Of a stretch of DNA of 64,000 nucleotides, positions 1 through 7,437 are shown one piece after another. The stretch covers positions 1 to 64,000 of the forward strand of contig JAZRQR010000157.1 in assembly GCA_045650025.1 (NCBI GenBank), in the 5' to 3' direction. This DNA is from SVQP01 sp045650025. GTDB taxonomy: Bacteria; Bacillota; Clostridia; Oscillospirales; CAG-272. Within the stretch, counting starts at the first letter, position 1; each line of letters starts with the position of its first letter. The notes beneath the pieces were generated by a model that searched no databases, had not been told where the DNA came from, and saw nothing but the letters and a program-made list of their open reading frames with translations. A program made the position numbers and the translations under genes.

Positions 1-324
1 GGTATCACCCCACACGGAGCACTCATAATGCGGCGCGGTATAATCGGCGGGCAGACCGTATTTTTCCAGCACCAGAGCGCGCTTTTGCTCCAGCGCCTTG
101 CTCTTTGCCTCGATCTGCGCCATAGCCTCCTGATAGTTCTCATTCTGCAGGGCTGCCTGCATGATGCGCAGACCCATATCGGAGAGCTGTGCGTCGATCT
201 CGCGCACCTCGGGGATCATGGCGTGGACCTCTTCTCTTCTCTTGGTCGCCGCCTCCTGCACAAGCAGGTACTTGCGGCTGTATTCTTCGCGAATTCTGCG
301 GAAATTTTCCTGATTATATCCCAT
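1..324 (-). CDS. dnaC: DnaC/DnaI-like helicase-loader ATPase (N-terminal part, gene runs off the left edge)
   Basis: Only the first 108 codons are inside the window. They form a charged helical N-terminus followed by a Y-x-C segment (YECSVWGDT) like the cysteine-containing region just before the AAA+ core in Firmicute DnaC/DnaI-type helicase loaders. The P-loop itself lies outside the window. The ATG at 324 sits 4 bases after the dnaD stop, and the end of dnaD supplies its ribosome binding site (GAGGG). Proteins of this family load the replicative helicase together with DnaD. The rex-dnaD-dnaC order implies one transcript. The family call rests on the N-terminus and on the adjacent dnaD. Confidence 0.75.
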   Translation of the reverse strand, partial: MGYNQENFRRIREEYSRKYLLVQEAATKRREEVHAMIPEVREIDAQLSDMGLRIMQAALQNENYQEAMAQIEAKSKALEQKRALVLEKYGLPADYTAPHYECSVWGDT

Positions 325-328
325 TCGC

Positions 329-1399
329 TTATCCCTCACTTACAATTTTGTCGTAGTTCTCACCCAGGCTGCGACGCATAGCCGCCTCAAAGAAATCATC
401 GGTATCAAAGCTGCCGTTTTGCGCGTCGGCTGCCTTTTTGCCCTTCCCCTTATCCTTGGCAGATCCACTTGCCTGCTTATCCGCTTCCACGTCTGCAGGC
501 GTGCGAATGCCGGCAGAATGCCAGCGCTTCAAAATGGAATTGACGTATGCCACGCTGACGTCGGTAGACGCATCTGCGCCGGCTTCAAATGCCAGCGTGA
601 TCATTTCCAGATCGTACTGATAGGTATGTACCCAATCCGAGAACGCCTTTTTCTCCTTGGTGGTCAGCGCGCGTGCGCCTATGCCAAACAGATGGCGCAG
701 CTTGTTTTCTACACTGCGTACCTGCTCCATGCGCGCAAGCTCTGCTTCCAGCGCAATGACCTCTACAATGCCACGGTCAAAGAGCGAAACTGCCAGCTTT
801 TCAAATGCGCGAACCGAGGGGCGCACGTCATTTTCCTTGCTCCAGTTGCAGAAATTGGTTGCCAGCACCAGCACGTACTCCGAGCTCAAGCCCAGATAAT
901 CCGTCAAACCCAGCATAGTATTCAGCTCATACGCCGAGAACAGCTTGCCAAACAGGTTTTGGCAAACAGTCAACAATTCCGCCGTATCGGGGCGCTGCTC
1001 CAGCAGCGTGCCCAGCTCTGCGGTGGTATATTTAGGCAGATCCTCGCTCTTTTTGAGCAGCTCTGCGCCGCTCTGTGCAGGCTGTGCCTGTGCGGGCGCG
1101 GGTGCCGATGCCTTGGCTGCCGCCAGTACCACCGGCTGGGTTTCCTGCTGCGCGCTTACGCTGATCACGCCTGCGCCGCGCCAAAAGGCGATGGCAGAGG
1201 TCACAGCCTCCTCGGTGCAGTCTGCTGCCTGCGCCAAAAGACGCACGCCCTCCTCTTGCCCATAGCTTGCGCAAAGAGAAGCGTCCGCAAGCAATGCCAG
1301 CAGCACCGCAAGGTCGCTCTTCTCGGCACTCGGCGCCATTGCCGCCGCCTTAGCAGGCAGCACGACCACGCCGTTGCCGTACTCAATTTGTATTGCCAT
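329..1399 (-). CDS. dnaD: DnaD-domain primosome protein
   Basis: This 356-aa protein has the DnaB/DnaD (DnaB_2) signature: a helical domain with the C-terminal YxxxIxxWxxxGI motif, seen here as YVNSILKRWHSAGI near residue 290, after a first helical unit around residues 120-215. An Ala/Pro-rich linker lies near residues 85-110 and a Lys-rich tail near 310-330. Family members remodel DNA and help load helicase at origins or stalled forks. The gene starts 3 bases after rex with an AGGAG site inside the rex stop region, and ends 4 bases before the dnaC-like ATPase, so replication initiation functions share a transcript with the redox regulator Rex. Confidence 0.87.
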   Translation of the reverse strand: MAIQIEYGNGVVVLPAKAAAMAPSAEKSDLAVLLALLADASLCASYGQEEGVRLLAQAADCTEEAVTSAIAFWRGAGVISVSAQQETQPVVLAAAKASAPAPAQAQPAQSGAELLKKSEDLPKYTTAELGTLLEQRPDTAELLTVCQNLFGKLFSAYELNTMLGLTDYLGLSSEYVLVLATNFCNWSKENDVRPSVRAFEKLAVSLFDRGIVEVIALEAELARMEQVRSVENKLRHLFGIGARALTTKEKKAFSDWVHTYQYDLEMITLAFEAGADASTDVSVAYVNSILKRWHSAGIRTPADVEADKQASGSAKDKGKGKKAADAQNGSFDTDDFFEAAMRRSLGENYDKIVSEG

Positions 1400-1402
1400 G
1401 CG

Positions 1403-2134
1403 TTACTCCTTGCTTTCCTTTTCGGCTGCCTCTTGCTTTTCCTGCATTTTGCGGCAGATCTCGTAATTGAGGATCATCAAAGAGTCACCCAGGTGCACGT
1501 TCTCGATCACAATGTCGTCGCGGCTGTAATCCAGCTCTACGCCCATGTAATTCCAAAGGCCCTTGACACCGCACTTGACCAGACGCTCTGCCACGGCAGG
1601 CACGTCCTCCTTAGGCAGGGTCAGCACGGCAATATCCACCTGATTCTGCGCACAGAACTGCTCCAGCGTATCCAGCGGATAAATGGTCACGCCTGCGATC
1701 TCCAGACCTGCCATGCCGTAATCGGCATCAAACATACCAAGAATGTCCACACCGCGCTTCTCGAACATCGAAAGATGCACCAGCGCTCTGCCCAGATCCC
1801 CCGCACCGATGATGACGGCATGGAAGCCTGCACCTACACCCAGAATTTCGCTGATGCAGGTGAACAGATAATGCACGTTATAGCCGTAGCCCTGCTGACC
1901 AAAGCCACCAAAGCAATTGAGGTCCTGACGGATCTGCGAGGCGGTCACGTTCATGCGGGCGGACAGCTCGCTCGAGCTGATACGGGTAATGCCCTGCGTC
2001 AAAAGCTCACGCAGATAGCGATAATAACGCGGCAATCTGCGCACAACGGCAGGGGAAATATAAGGCTTTGTGCCATGCTCCTTGTGTGCTTCTGCACACT
2101 CTACTTGTTGCTTTTCCAGTTCTTCGTATGCCAA
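1403..2134 (-). CDS. rex: Redox-sensing transcriptional repressor Rex
   Basis: The 243-aa protein has the Rex layout. A winged helix at about residues 25-100 carries the PxxVVRRLPRYYRYL and SASQIRQDLNCFG-type motifs. A Rossmann NAD(H) domain follows with a glycine-rich loop (IIGAGDLGRAL, about residue 115) and an Asp at the end of the second strand. Rex senses the NADH/NAD+ ratio and represses fermentation and respiration genes in Gram-positive bacteria. The start codon appears to be TTG at 2134, placed 8-9 bases after a strong GGGAGG site; no better ATG exists. The C-terminal tail is Glu/Lys-rich. It is the first gene of a rex-dnaD-dnaC operon. Confidence 0.93.
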   Translation of the reverse strand: MAYEELEKQQVECAEAHKEHGTKPYISPAVVRRLPRYYRYLRELLTQGITRISSSELSARMNVTASQIRQDLNCFGGFGQQGYGYNVHYLFTCISEILGVGAGFHAVIIGAGDLGRALVHLSMFEKRGVDILGMFDADYGMAGLEIAGVTIYPLDTLEQFCAQNQVDIAVLTLPKEDVPAVAERLVKCGVKGLWNYMGVELDYSRDDIVIENVHLGDSLMILNYEICRKMQEKQEAAEKESKE

Positions 2135-2229
2135 AATACCTACCTCCCAAGCAGTCTTTTTGTGTAAGTTGACGATAAATTTTCTTGTGAATTTTTTGAC
2201 TTTCCAACGGAAGCGATCCCCTTGAAAAG

Positions 2230-2404
2230 TTTTCCACAGCCTGTCCGATGCATAAAGTTATCCACAGTTTCCACAGGCTTATCCACAGTTTCGCTTGTTA
2301 TTTCGACCTTTTTCGAATTTCTTCCACGATTTTCCATGTATAAAATCCGAGTTTATGCAGTTTTCCACCGCTTTTTCCACAGCCTGTGGAAAACTTGTGT
2401 GTAA
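2230..2404. promoter_or_regulatory. Cluster of DnaA boxes upstream of rex
   Basis: Two perfect TTATCCACA boxes lie at 2258-2266 and 2279-2287. Single-mismatch boxes lie at 2230-2238, 2373-2381 and 2385-2393 (reverse), and a TGTGTGTAA box (reverse) at 2396-2404; GTTTCCACA at 2267-2275 is weaker. The boxes at 2373 and 2385 form a 21-bp palindrome. The whole rex-tsaD gap (2135-2508) is otherwise gene-free and AT-rich. Genes on both sides run in the same direction, which argues against this being oriC and favours DnaA binding for regulation or titration. Confidence 0.75.
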
Positions 2405-2508
2405 AACCGCTGTGCCTTCTTTTTGTCCAAAAGCGCACACAATTTCGTCCTTTTGACGAAAATGATTTATTTTCGCAAAAGGGCTTGACAGATCCCCTTG
2501 CTGCAGGA

Positions 2509-3516
2509 TCAGTCGTACGCGCTTGCATTGAGGTCGGTGCCTGCCCTCTCGCCGTTCATAAACGCGAAATAGCCGGCTACCGCCACCATGGCTCCGTTAT
2601 CGCCGCACAGCGAAATGGGAGGCACGGCAAGCGTGACCTTGTGCTTATCGCACAGCTCCTGCAAGCCGCGGCGCAGGTGCGAATTTGCTGCCACACCGCC
2701 TGCCAGCACCAGAATCGGCGTGCCGGTTTGCTCCAGCACCTTTTCGGTCTGCTTGACGATGCCCTTGACAATGGTATCGGTATAGCTTGCCGCCATGTCC
2801 GCCGCGTTGATCTCCTCGCCGCGCTGCGCCGCACCGTTGATCAGGTTGAGCGCCGAGGTCTTAAGACCCGAGAACGAAAAATCAGGGCTATCCCCTGCCA
2901 GAGCGGGAGAGGGCAGCTTGAACGCCTTAGGATCCCCCTGGTACGCCAGCTTGTCCAGCGCTGCACCGCCGGGATACGGCATGCCGATCACGCGACCCAC
3001 CTTATCAAACGACTCGCCTGCCGCATCGTCACGCGTGCCGCCGATCTCGGTATAATCGGTATCGGTATTCACCCTATAAAATTGCGTATGACCGCCCGAC
3101 ACCACAAGCGCCACGAACGGTGCCCGAAGCCCCGGATGTGCCAGATACGCCGCACCCACGTGCGCGTGGATGTGGTTGACCGCCACCAAGGGGATCTTAT
3201 TGGCAAACGCAAAGGATTTTGCAAAATTTACGCCCACCAGAAGCGCGCCGATCAAGCCGGGATTTGCCGTGACGGCAACGCAATCGATATCCTTTACCGT
3301 AATGCCCGCAGTGTCCAGCGCCTCGCGCGTAATGCGCGATACCGCCTCCACGTGCGCGCGGCTGGCGATTTCGGGCACAACGCCGCCGTACAAGCGGTGT
3401 ACGTCCACCTGCGACGCCACGATATTTGCCTTGATCGTTAAATTTCCTGCGTCATCCGCATGCACAATGGCAGCAGAGGTCTCGTCGCAGGAGCTTTCCA
3501 TTCCAAAAATGTACAT
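2509..3516 (-). CDS. tsaD: tRNA N6-adenosine threonylcarbamoyltransferase TsaD
   Basis: TsaD transfers the threonylcarbamoyl group to A37 of ANN-decoding tRNAs in the t6A pathway. The 335-aa product has the ASKHA fold of the family. It begins with GMESSCDETSAAIV, carries the metal-binding HxxxH in NHIHAHVGAAYL (about residues 108-120), has SGGHTQFYRV, and the C-terminal nucleotide loop GGVAANSHLR. Length is normal. An AAGGAG site precedes the ATG, and the gene lies 9 bases after rimI, a standard pairing. tsaB and tsaE are not in this window. Confidence 0.96.
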   Translation of the reverse strand: MYIFGMESSCDETSAAIVHADDAGNLTIKANIVASQVDVHRLYGGVVPEIASRAHVEAVSRITREALDTAGITVKDIDCVAVTANPGLIGALLVGVNFAKSFAFANKIPLVAVNHIHAHVGAAYLAHPGLRAPFVALVVSGGHTQFYRVNTDTDYTEIGGTRDDAAGESFDKVGRVIGMPYPGGAALDKLAYQGDPKAFKLPSPALAGDSPDFSFSGLKTSALNLINGAAQRGEEINAADMAASYTDTIVKGIVKQTEKVLEQTGTPILVLAGGVAANSHLRRGLQELCDKHKVTLAVPPISLCGDNGAMVAVAGYFAFMNGERAGTDLNASAYD

Positions 3517-3525
3517 ATGCTCTCC

Positions 3526-3990
3526 TTACAGATATGCCGTCATGATCACGCCATCCTCAACCGGCTTGGAGTAAAACCCGGGGCGAGTGGCAATGGCACG
3601 AAATCCCAAGCCGCGATACAGCGCCTGCGCTGCCTCGTTAGACTTGCGCACCTCCAGAGTGACCTCCTCAAACCGCTCATCCATGGCGTATTTGAGCAAA
3701 GCCCCCACAATGGCGCGACCGATGCCTCGACGGCGATAATCGGGATGCACGGCGATGTTGGTGATCTGTCCCTGATCCACCACGCAAAGCATGCCGCCGT
3801 ACGCCACCACCTTACCGTTTTCGACGTACACCACGCCTGTGCCAATGCCTTCCTTGGTCAAAAGCTCCAGGCTCTGTGCGCTCCAAGGAGCGGAGAAGCA
3901 AAGCTTTTCCAGCTCAGCCACGTCTGCTATATGGGCAGCCGTCATAGGCTGCGTATAAATTCTCTTTCTCTTATTGTTCTGTTCCATCAT
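3526..3990 (-). CDS. rimI: Ribosomal-protein alanine N-acetyltransferase RimI
   Basis: This is a GNAT-family acetyltransferase of about 154 aa. The acetyl-CoA loop is visible as HPDYRRRGIGRAIV, followed by LEVRKSNEAAQALYRGLGF, both typical of RimI, which acetylates the N-terminus of ribosomal protein bS18. The frame is open further upstream, but the ATG at 3990 overlaps the TGA of the preceding lipoprotein gene (ATGATGG), indicating translational coupling, so I use that start. It is followed by tsaD in the conserved rimI-tsaD order. Confidence 0.9.
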   Translation of the reverse strand: MMEQNNKRKRIYTQPMTAAHIADVAELEKLCFSAPWSAQSLELLTKEGIGTGVVYVENGKVVAYGGMLCVVDQGQITNIAVHPDYRRRGIGRAIVGALLKYAMDERFEEVTLEVRKSNEAAQALYRGLGFRAIATRPGFYSKPVEDGVIMTAYL

Positions 3991-4655
3991 TCCACGTAAG
4001 CGTGCACCACGTCTCCGACGGGTACGCATCTGCCTTCATCTCTGTTGTAAATAAAATACTTGCCGTAGTTGGTTTCCGTCTCGTTCCCCTGGGCGTCGAC
4101 CGTGTACACGATCACATCGCTGGAATATTCCAGGTAAGTCAGGCGATAATACAAGAACGGATACTCCTCAGACGCAAAACGCAGGCGCAGACTCTGCTCT
4201 GCCATGCGGCTGGGGTACGGAATGCTCTCGCCGTTGGTGTACGCGTCGATCAAGGCGCGGATCTCGTCTGCCTTGGTCACGGTGGCAAAAGCGTGAATTT
4301 TCTCGCCCTCGCGGCAAATGTACACGCGGTCGGTGCCAAACTCAGCCAACGTAGGCAGCTTGACACCCTCTACGTACAACACGTCTCCGTCTGCCGTGGT
4401 CAGCCACTCACCCTCATTGGCGTTCGCGATCTGAAACAGCTCAAACTCGCCAATACCTGCCACCAGCTTGCCAACCGCCTTTTCGTTCTCGTAAGAGACC
4501 GGCTCGTAGGCGGAAGGGGCACGCAGGTATTCGTTACCCTTTTTATCGGTATAGCTGCCGTCCTCGCTGTGATACGTTACCTTTGTGCCGCACGCACAAA
4601 GCCCCAATGCCAGGGCAAGCGCTACGGCTGCAATTGCAATTTGCTTGATTTTCAT
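3987..4655 (-). CDS. Lipoprotein of unknown function
   Basis: The 222-aa product starts with a lipoprotein signal peptide (MKIKQ then a hydrophobic Ala/Leu stretch ending in the lipobox LCAC), so it should be tethered to the outer face of the membrane. The rest is soluble and not recognised; it carries a segment with small acidic and aromatic patches and no catalytic motif. The ATG at 4655 is chosen because an AGAGGG site lies directly upstream and the signal peptide begins there. It sits between the dCMP deaminase and rimI genes in one operon and overlaps the rimI start by 4 bases. Confidence 0.8.
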   Translation of the reverse strand: MKIKQIAIAAVALALALGLCACGTKVTYHSEDGSYTDKKGNEYLRAPSAYEPVSYENEKAVGKLVAGIGEFELFQIANANEGEWLTTADGDVLYVEGVKLPTLAEFGTDRVYICREGEKIHAFATVTKADEIRALIDAYTNGESIPYPSRMAEQSLRLRFASEEYPFLYYRLTYLEYSSDVIVYTVDAQGNETETNYGKYFIYNRDEGRCVPVGDVVHAYVE

Positions 4656-4669
4656 GTGTTCCCTCTTTA

Positions 4670-5158
4670 TCAATATCCAAACTGTCCGCTCAGGCTGTCG
4701 TCGTTGTCGATCCAATCCGACACCTCAATGATGCGGAAATCATCCTTGGTGTCGCGGATGATGACGCGCGCAATGCCCGCATTGATGACCATACGCTTGC
4801 ACATCATGCAAGAGCAGGTACCGCCCACAATGGCGCCATCCTTGGGGTCTACGCAAGCCATGTACAGGTCTGCGCCCAGCATCTGCTCACGGGATGCCGC
4901 AATAATGGCGTTTGCCTCACCGTGCACCGAGCGGCACAGCTCATATCTCTCGCCGCGCGGGATCTGCAAATGCTCACGCATGCAGTAAGAGATATCCGAG
5001 CAGTTCTTTCTGCCTCTGGGCGAGCCGTTGTAGCCCGTGGACACGATGACGTCATTCTTGACGATGATCGAGCCGTACTTCTTACGCAGGCAGGTGCTGC
5101 GCTCTGCAACCGTTTGCGCAATGTCCAAATAATAATTGTGTTTGGATACTCTTTCCAT
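4670..5158 (-). CDS. Deoxycytidylate (dCMP) deaminase family protein
   Basis: The 162-aa protein is a zinc-dependent cytidine/deoxycytidylate deaminase. It has the HAE motif (SVHGEANAI, about residues 83-90) and the PCxxC-equivalent GTCSCMMCKRMVINAG, so the His and two Cys zinc ligands and the catalytic Glu are present. The GYNGSPRG segment is typical of dCMP deaminase/ComEB proteins, which make dUMP for dTMP synthesis. The ATG at 5158 follows an AAGGAG site; the upstream in-frame ATG at 5203 lies too close to the predicted transcription start. It opens the operon that continues through the lipoprotein, rimI and tsaD. Confidence 0.9.
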   Translation of the reverse strand: MERVSKHNYYLDIAQTVAERSTCLRKKYGSIIVKNDVIVSTGYNGSPRGRKNCSDISYCMREHLQIPRGERYELCRSVHGEANAIIAASREQMLGADLYMACVDPKDGAIVGGTCSCMMCKRMVINAGIARVIIRDTKDDFRIIEVSDWIDNDDSLSGQFGY

Positions 5159-5208
5159 ATGTAACTCCTTTTGGGCACATGCCCCCAAGATATAATCATT
5201 CATCTTAT

Positions 5209-5237
5209 ATTATACCAAGACGCGCGACAAAAATCAA
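5209..5237 (-). promoter_or_regulatory. Sigma-A type promoter of the dCMP deaminase-tsaD operon
   Basis: On the minus strand TTGATT (5237-5232) and TATAAT (5214-5209) are separated by 17 bases, placing transcription start close to 5202. Confidence 0.75.
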
Positions 5238-5315
5238 GGTCTTTGGGCACAAATTCATACATTATCCATAGAAAAAACAGATAGGCGTGTTTTTGGGACA
5301 AATGAGCGGTAAAAT

Positions 5316-5354
5316 AAATGAAAGCAGAAGTCATGACGGCTTCTGCTTTCATTT
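5316..5354. terminator. Hairpin with CAGAAG/CTTCTG core
   Basis: A perfect 15-bp stem (AAATGAAAGCAGAAG with CTTCTGCTTTCATTT) with a 9-base loop. It lies downstream of spoVT on the minus strand. The same core recurs at 21317 and 57670. Confidence 0.6.
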
Positions 5355-5378
5355 GTTGTGATATAAAGCCCCATAATT

Positions 5379-5483
5379 TGTAGGGGAGGCTATTAGCCTC
5401 CCGCCCGCAATGAGATAGGACTACCGTTTGGGCAATCCTCTCCAAAACCGTTTTTGTGCGGGCGGATACTATCCGCCCCTACA
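5379..5483. repeat. REP-like palindromic element (TGTAGGGG...CCCCTACA)
   Basis: A 105-bp intergenic element bounded by TGTAGGGG (5379-5386) and CCCCTACA (5476-5483). Each end carries a nested hairpin (GAGGCTATTAGCCTC and GGGCGGATACTATCCGCCC). The rest of the 5159-5570 gap contains only the promoter and hairpin listed separately. Confidence 0.65.
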
Positions 5484-5570
5484 TACCTCGGGACGTTGCA
5501 TCGCTTTCCAATCACAATTTGAAATGATTTTTTCGCTAATTCTACAACCAAAGAGGTGTAATTTTTTAGC

Positions 5571-6125
5571 TTACCCCTCCAGCTGTCTGCCAAGGAAGCT
5601 TGCGGCGGTCTGCACCAGCTTGCATTCCACGTCACTGTGCAGCTGCCCCGTGCGCTCGCTTGCCTTGTCCGCAACCGACACCACGCAGCCCACAATATCT
5701 CCCTCGCTGATGATGGGCATCGCACAGCTGACGTAATGTGCGCTTTCCTGCGCAATAACAGGGTATTTTTCCTCGCCCTCGCGCCACAAATACAGCCCTC
5801 TGCCCTCAATCACGCTCTCCAGCTCCTCAGAAAGCGACTTATCCGCATATTCCTTGCGCGGCACGCCCGCCGTGGCAATGACAGCATCGCGATCACAGAT
5901 CACCACGCCAAAGCCGCAGATCTTGTGCAGGGTCTCGGCATACTGCCCTGCAAACGACGCCAGCTCGCCGATCGGCGAATATTTTTTAAAGATGACCTCC
6001 CCCTCACGGTCGGTAAAAATTTCCAAAGGGTCTCCCTCTCGGATGCGCATGGTGCGGCGGATCTCCTTAGGGATGACCACCCTTCCCAGATCGTCAATTC
6101 TTCTCACAATACCGGTTGCTTTCAT
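5571..6125 (-). CDS. spoVT: Stage V sporulation protein T (AbrB-type regulator with GAF-like domain)
   Basis: The 184-aa product matches SpoVT along its length. The N-terminal swapped-hairpin AbrB DNA-binding domain (MKATGIVRRIDDLGRVVIPK, then EIRRTMRIREGDPLEIF) is followed by a GAF-like domain from about residue 55, with the CGFGVVICDRDAVIA segment. In Bacillus, SpoVT adjusts forespore gene expression under sigma-G; related proteins are widespread in sporulating Clostridia. An AAGGAG site precedes the ATG. It is apparently monocistronic, with a hairpin downstream at 5316-5354. Confidence 0.94.
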   Translation of the reverse strand: MKATGIVRRIDDLGRVVIPKEIRRTMRIREGDPLEIFTDREGEVIFKKYSPIGELASFAGQYAETLHKICGFGVVICDRDAVIATAGVPRKEYADKSLSEELESVIEGRGLYLWREGEEKYPVIAQESAHYVSCAMPIISEGDIVGCVVSVADKASERTGQLHSDVECKLVQTAASFLGRQLEG

Positions 6126-6154
6126 ATATATAAATCTCCTTTTGGCAAATGCAT

Positions 6155-6208
6155 TTGCAGGGGCAGGTGCGCATAGGACCCGCGGGCCATTCGCAAATTC
6201 CCCTACAA
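6155..6208. repeat. Short REP-like element
   Basis: TTGCAGGGG (6155-6163) and CCCCTACAA (6200-6208) form near-perfect inverted ends around a GC-rich palindromic centre (CCCGCGGG). It resembles the larger element at 5379-5483 and lies in the spoVT leader. Confidence 0.45.
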
Positions 6209-6259
6209 CTCAAATCGTGATGTTAGTATCTGCAAAATAAAGAGATTTATGCTGCATGA

Positions 6260-6288
6260 TTGATTTTTTGTATATTTTATGTTACAAT
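6260..6288 (+). promoter_or_regulatory. Promoter of the zinc-ribbon protein gene
   Basis: TTGATT (6260-6265), a 17-base spacer and TACAAT (6283-6288) lie about 60 bases before the gene start. Confidence 0.65.
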
Positions 6289-6348
6289 GAAAACATATAC
6301 AAGATTATGTCTACAAAATCGAAATGCTTTTATCAAAGGAGAACGAAT

Positions 6349-6984
6349 ATGACTAAACGCTGTTGCAGATGCAAGAAACGACTTGGCATTTTTTCAAAAG
6401 CATACCATGAGTTTGGAGACATATATTGCGGCAACTGTCTCTCTCAAAAGGCATTGGAAGTAACATATGATTGGTATAGCCAAGATGATCTATATTATTC
6501 GGGACATATTGTCGAAGCCGGATTGCCCACCAATTTGGCATTGAGACCATTGGTTACCCAAGAAGAATTAGATAGTAATCTCAACAAAATCAACAATCTG
6601 CCTCCGAATATCAAAGACAAAATCCTAGAACTTCCACAGCTGAAGATTTTCTTTAAGAGCGAGGGGCGATATAATGATGTTCCATACTATGTAACGCCAA
6701 ATGACCCGATTGAAAAAAGACTCCCCATAAGAGAGAAATCCGGCTTTTATGAATTTTATGACCCGATAGAAGACACTGAAATCTATAATCTGGTCATCCC
6801 GGAAATCAGAGAAATCGCCAATCAAAAATACAAGGAACACATGCGAAAGTATTTTGATAACGAATTTATAGTGGGAGGTATCCATATTTATCTCGCAATC
6901 GAAGCGCATACCCTATATGAAAAATATGGAATATATTGTATCAATAATCCAATGAGCTTAAATCACGACTTATTTATTGACTAA
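6349..6984 (+). CDS. Hypothetical protein with N-terminal zinc ribbon
   Basis: The 211-aa product is not recognised beyond its first 40 residues, where two CxxC pairs (CRCKK and CGNC) about 25 residues apart form a likely treble-clef or ribbon zinc site. The remainder is rich in Tyr, Ile, Asn and Lys and contains no membrane segment. Start is the ATG at 6349 after AAAGGAG. The gene is clearly more AT-rich than its neighbours and stands alone on the plus strand between minus-strand operons, which suggests recent acquisition. Its role is unknown. Confidence 0.75.
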   Translation: MTKRCCRCKKRLGIFSKAYHEFGDIYCGNCLSQKALEVTYDWYSQDDLYYSGHIVEAGLPTNLALRPLVTQEELDSNLNKINNLPPNIKDKILELPQLKIFFKSEGRYNDVPYYVTPNDPIEKRLPIREKSGFYEFYDPIEDTEIYNLVIPEIREIANQKYKEHMRKYFDNEFIVGGIHIYLAIEAHTLYEKYGIYCINNPMSLNHDLFID

Positions 6985-7001
6985 ATTTCGTTTTTCATTC
7001 C

Positions 7002-7133
7002 ATACTCTATTGATTTACTTTTTCAAAATGATGTGGTATCATGTGCAAAAGGACATTTTAAGGAGACCCTTCTGCAAAAAAAGCCGCTGGCGCGTCCCGT
7101 GCGCCAAATTCTGCCGCCGGGAATCCCCGCGCT
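7002..7133 (+). repeat. Chimeric duplicate: yeiH promoter fused to an internal DMT-gene piece
   Basis: 7002-7067 nearly matches the promoter and leader of the exporter gene (18359-18424). 7067-7133 nearly matches an internal part of the DMT transporter gene (19664-19730). The roughly 1.24 kb that separates the two in the source is missing, with the join at a shared C. The -10 has become TATCAT, so the copy is probably a dead scar. Confidence 0.85.
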
Positions 7134-7161
7134 ATACCGGTTATTGGAATTGTATAAACGA

Positions 7162-7189
7162 AAAGCGGTGAGCCGAGGCTCACCGCTTT
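7162..7189. terminator. Terminator of the signalling operon
   Basis: A 13-bp perfect stem (AAAGCGGTGAGCC/GGCTCACCGCTTT) with a 2-base loop lies just after the small membrane protein gene that ends the minus-strand operon. Confidence 0.8.
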
Positions 7190-7191
7190 CT

Positions 7192-7437
7192 TTATGTTTC
7201 GTCTTGATCTTCATTCGTTTTCTTGTCCTTTTTATGTACGACGAAAAAGAATATGAGCAGCGCGGTAACGTATGCCAACGTGCCACCAACGATGACCCAA
7301 ACATACCAAGGAGCGACAGTTGATATCGCGTTCATATCTCCCGGAAAGAGGTAGATCAGCACCATCACGACCAGAATGAAAGCGAAAAAAAGCATCGTAA
7401 AAGCCGTTAATATATTGAAGTTTCGATCGGTTCTCAT
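7192..7437 (-). CDS. Small two-helix membrane protein of the second-messenger operon
   Basis: The 81-aa protein has two strong hydrophobic segments (about residues 10-32 and 42-66) and a charged C-terminal tail (KKDKKTNEDQDE). No family is recognised. Its ATG overlaps the stop of the HD-GYP phosphodiesterase (ATGA), so it is almost certainly translated with it. It is the last gene of the seven-gene cassette and precedes a strong terminator. Such a protein could modulate one of the membrane enzymes upstream, but that is conjecture. Confidence 0.75.
   Translation of the reverse strand: MRTDRNFNILTAFTMLFFAFILVVMVLIYLFPGDMNAISTVAPWYVWVIVGGTLAYVTALLIFFFVVHKKDKKTNEDQDET

Noticed and set aside
2135..2508. 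Chromosomal origin (oriC)
   Set aside because: DnaA boxes are present, but dnaA and dnaN are absent, and genes on both sides run in one direction, so I call it a DnaA-box cluster only.
5393..5809. Minus-strand frame overlapping the spoVT 3' region
   Set aside because: It is an out-of-frame shadow of spoVT that continues into the REP-like element.
7033..7323. Plus-strand frame of 96 codons
   Set aside because: It runs across the chimeric scar and into the antisense of the small membrane protein; no coding evidence.
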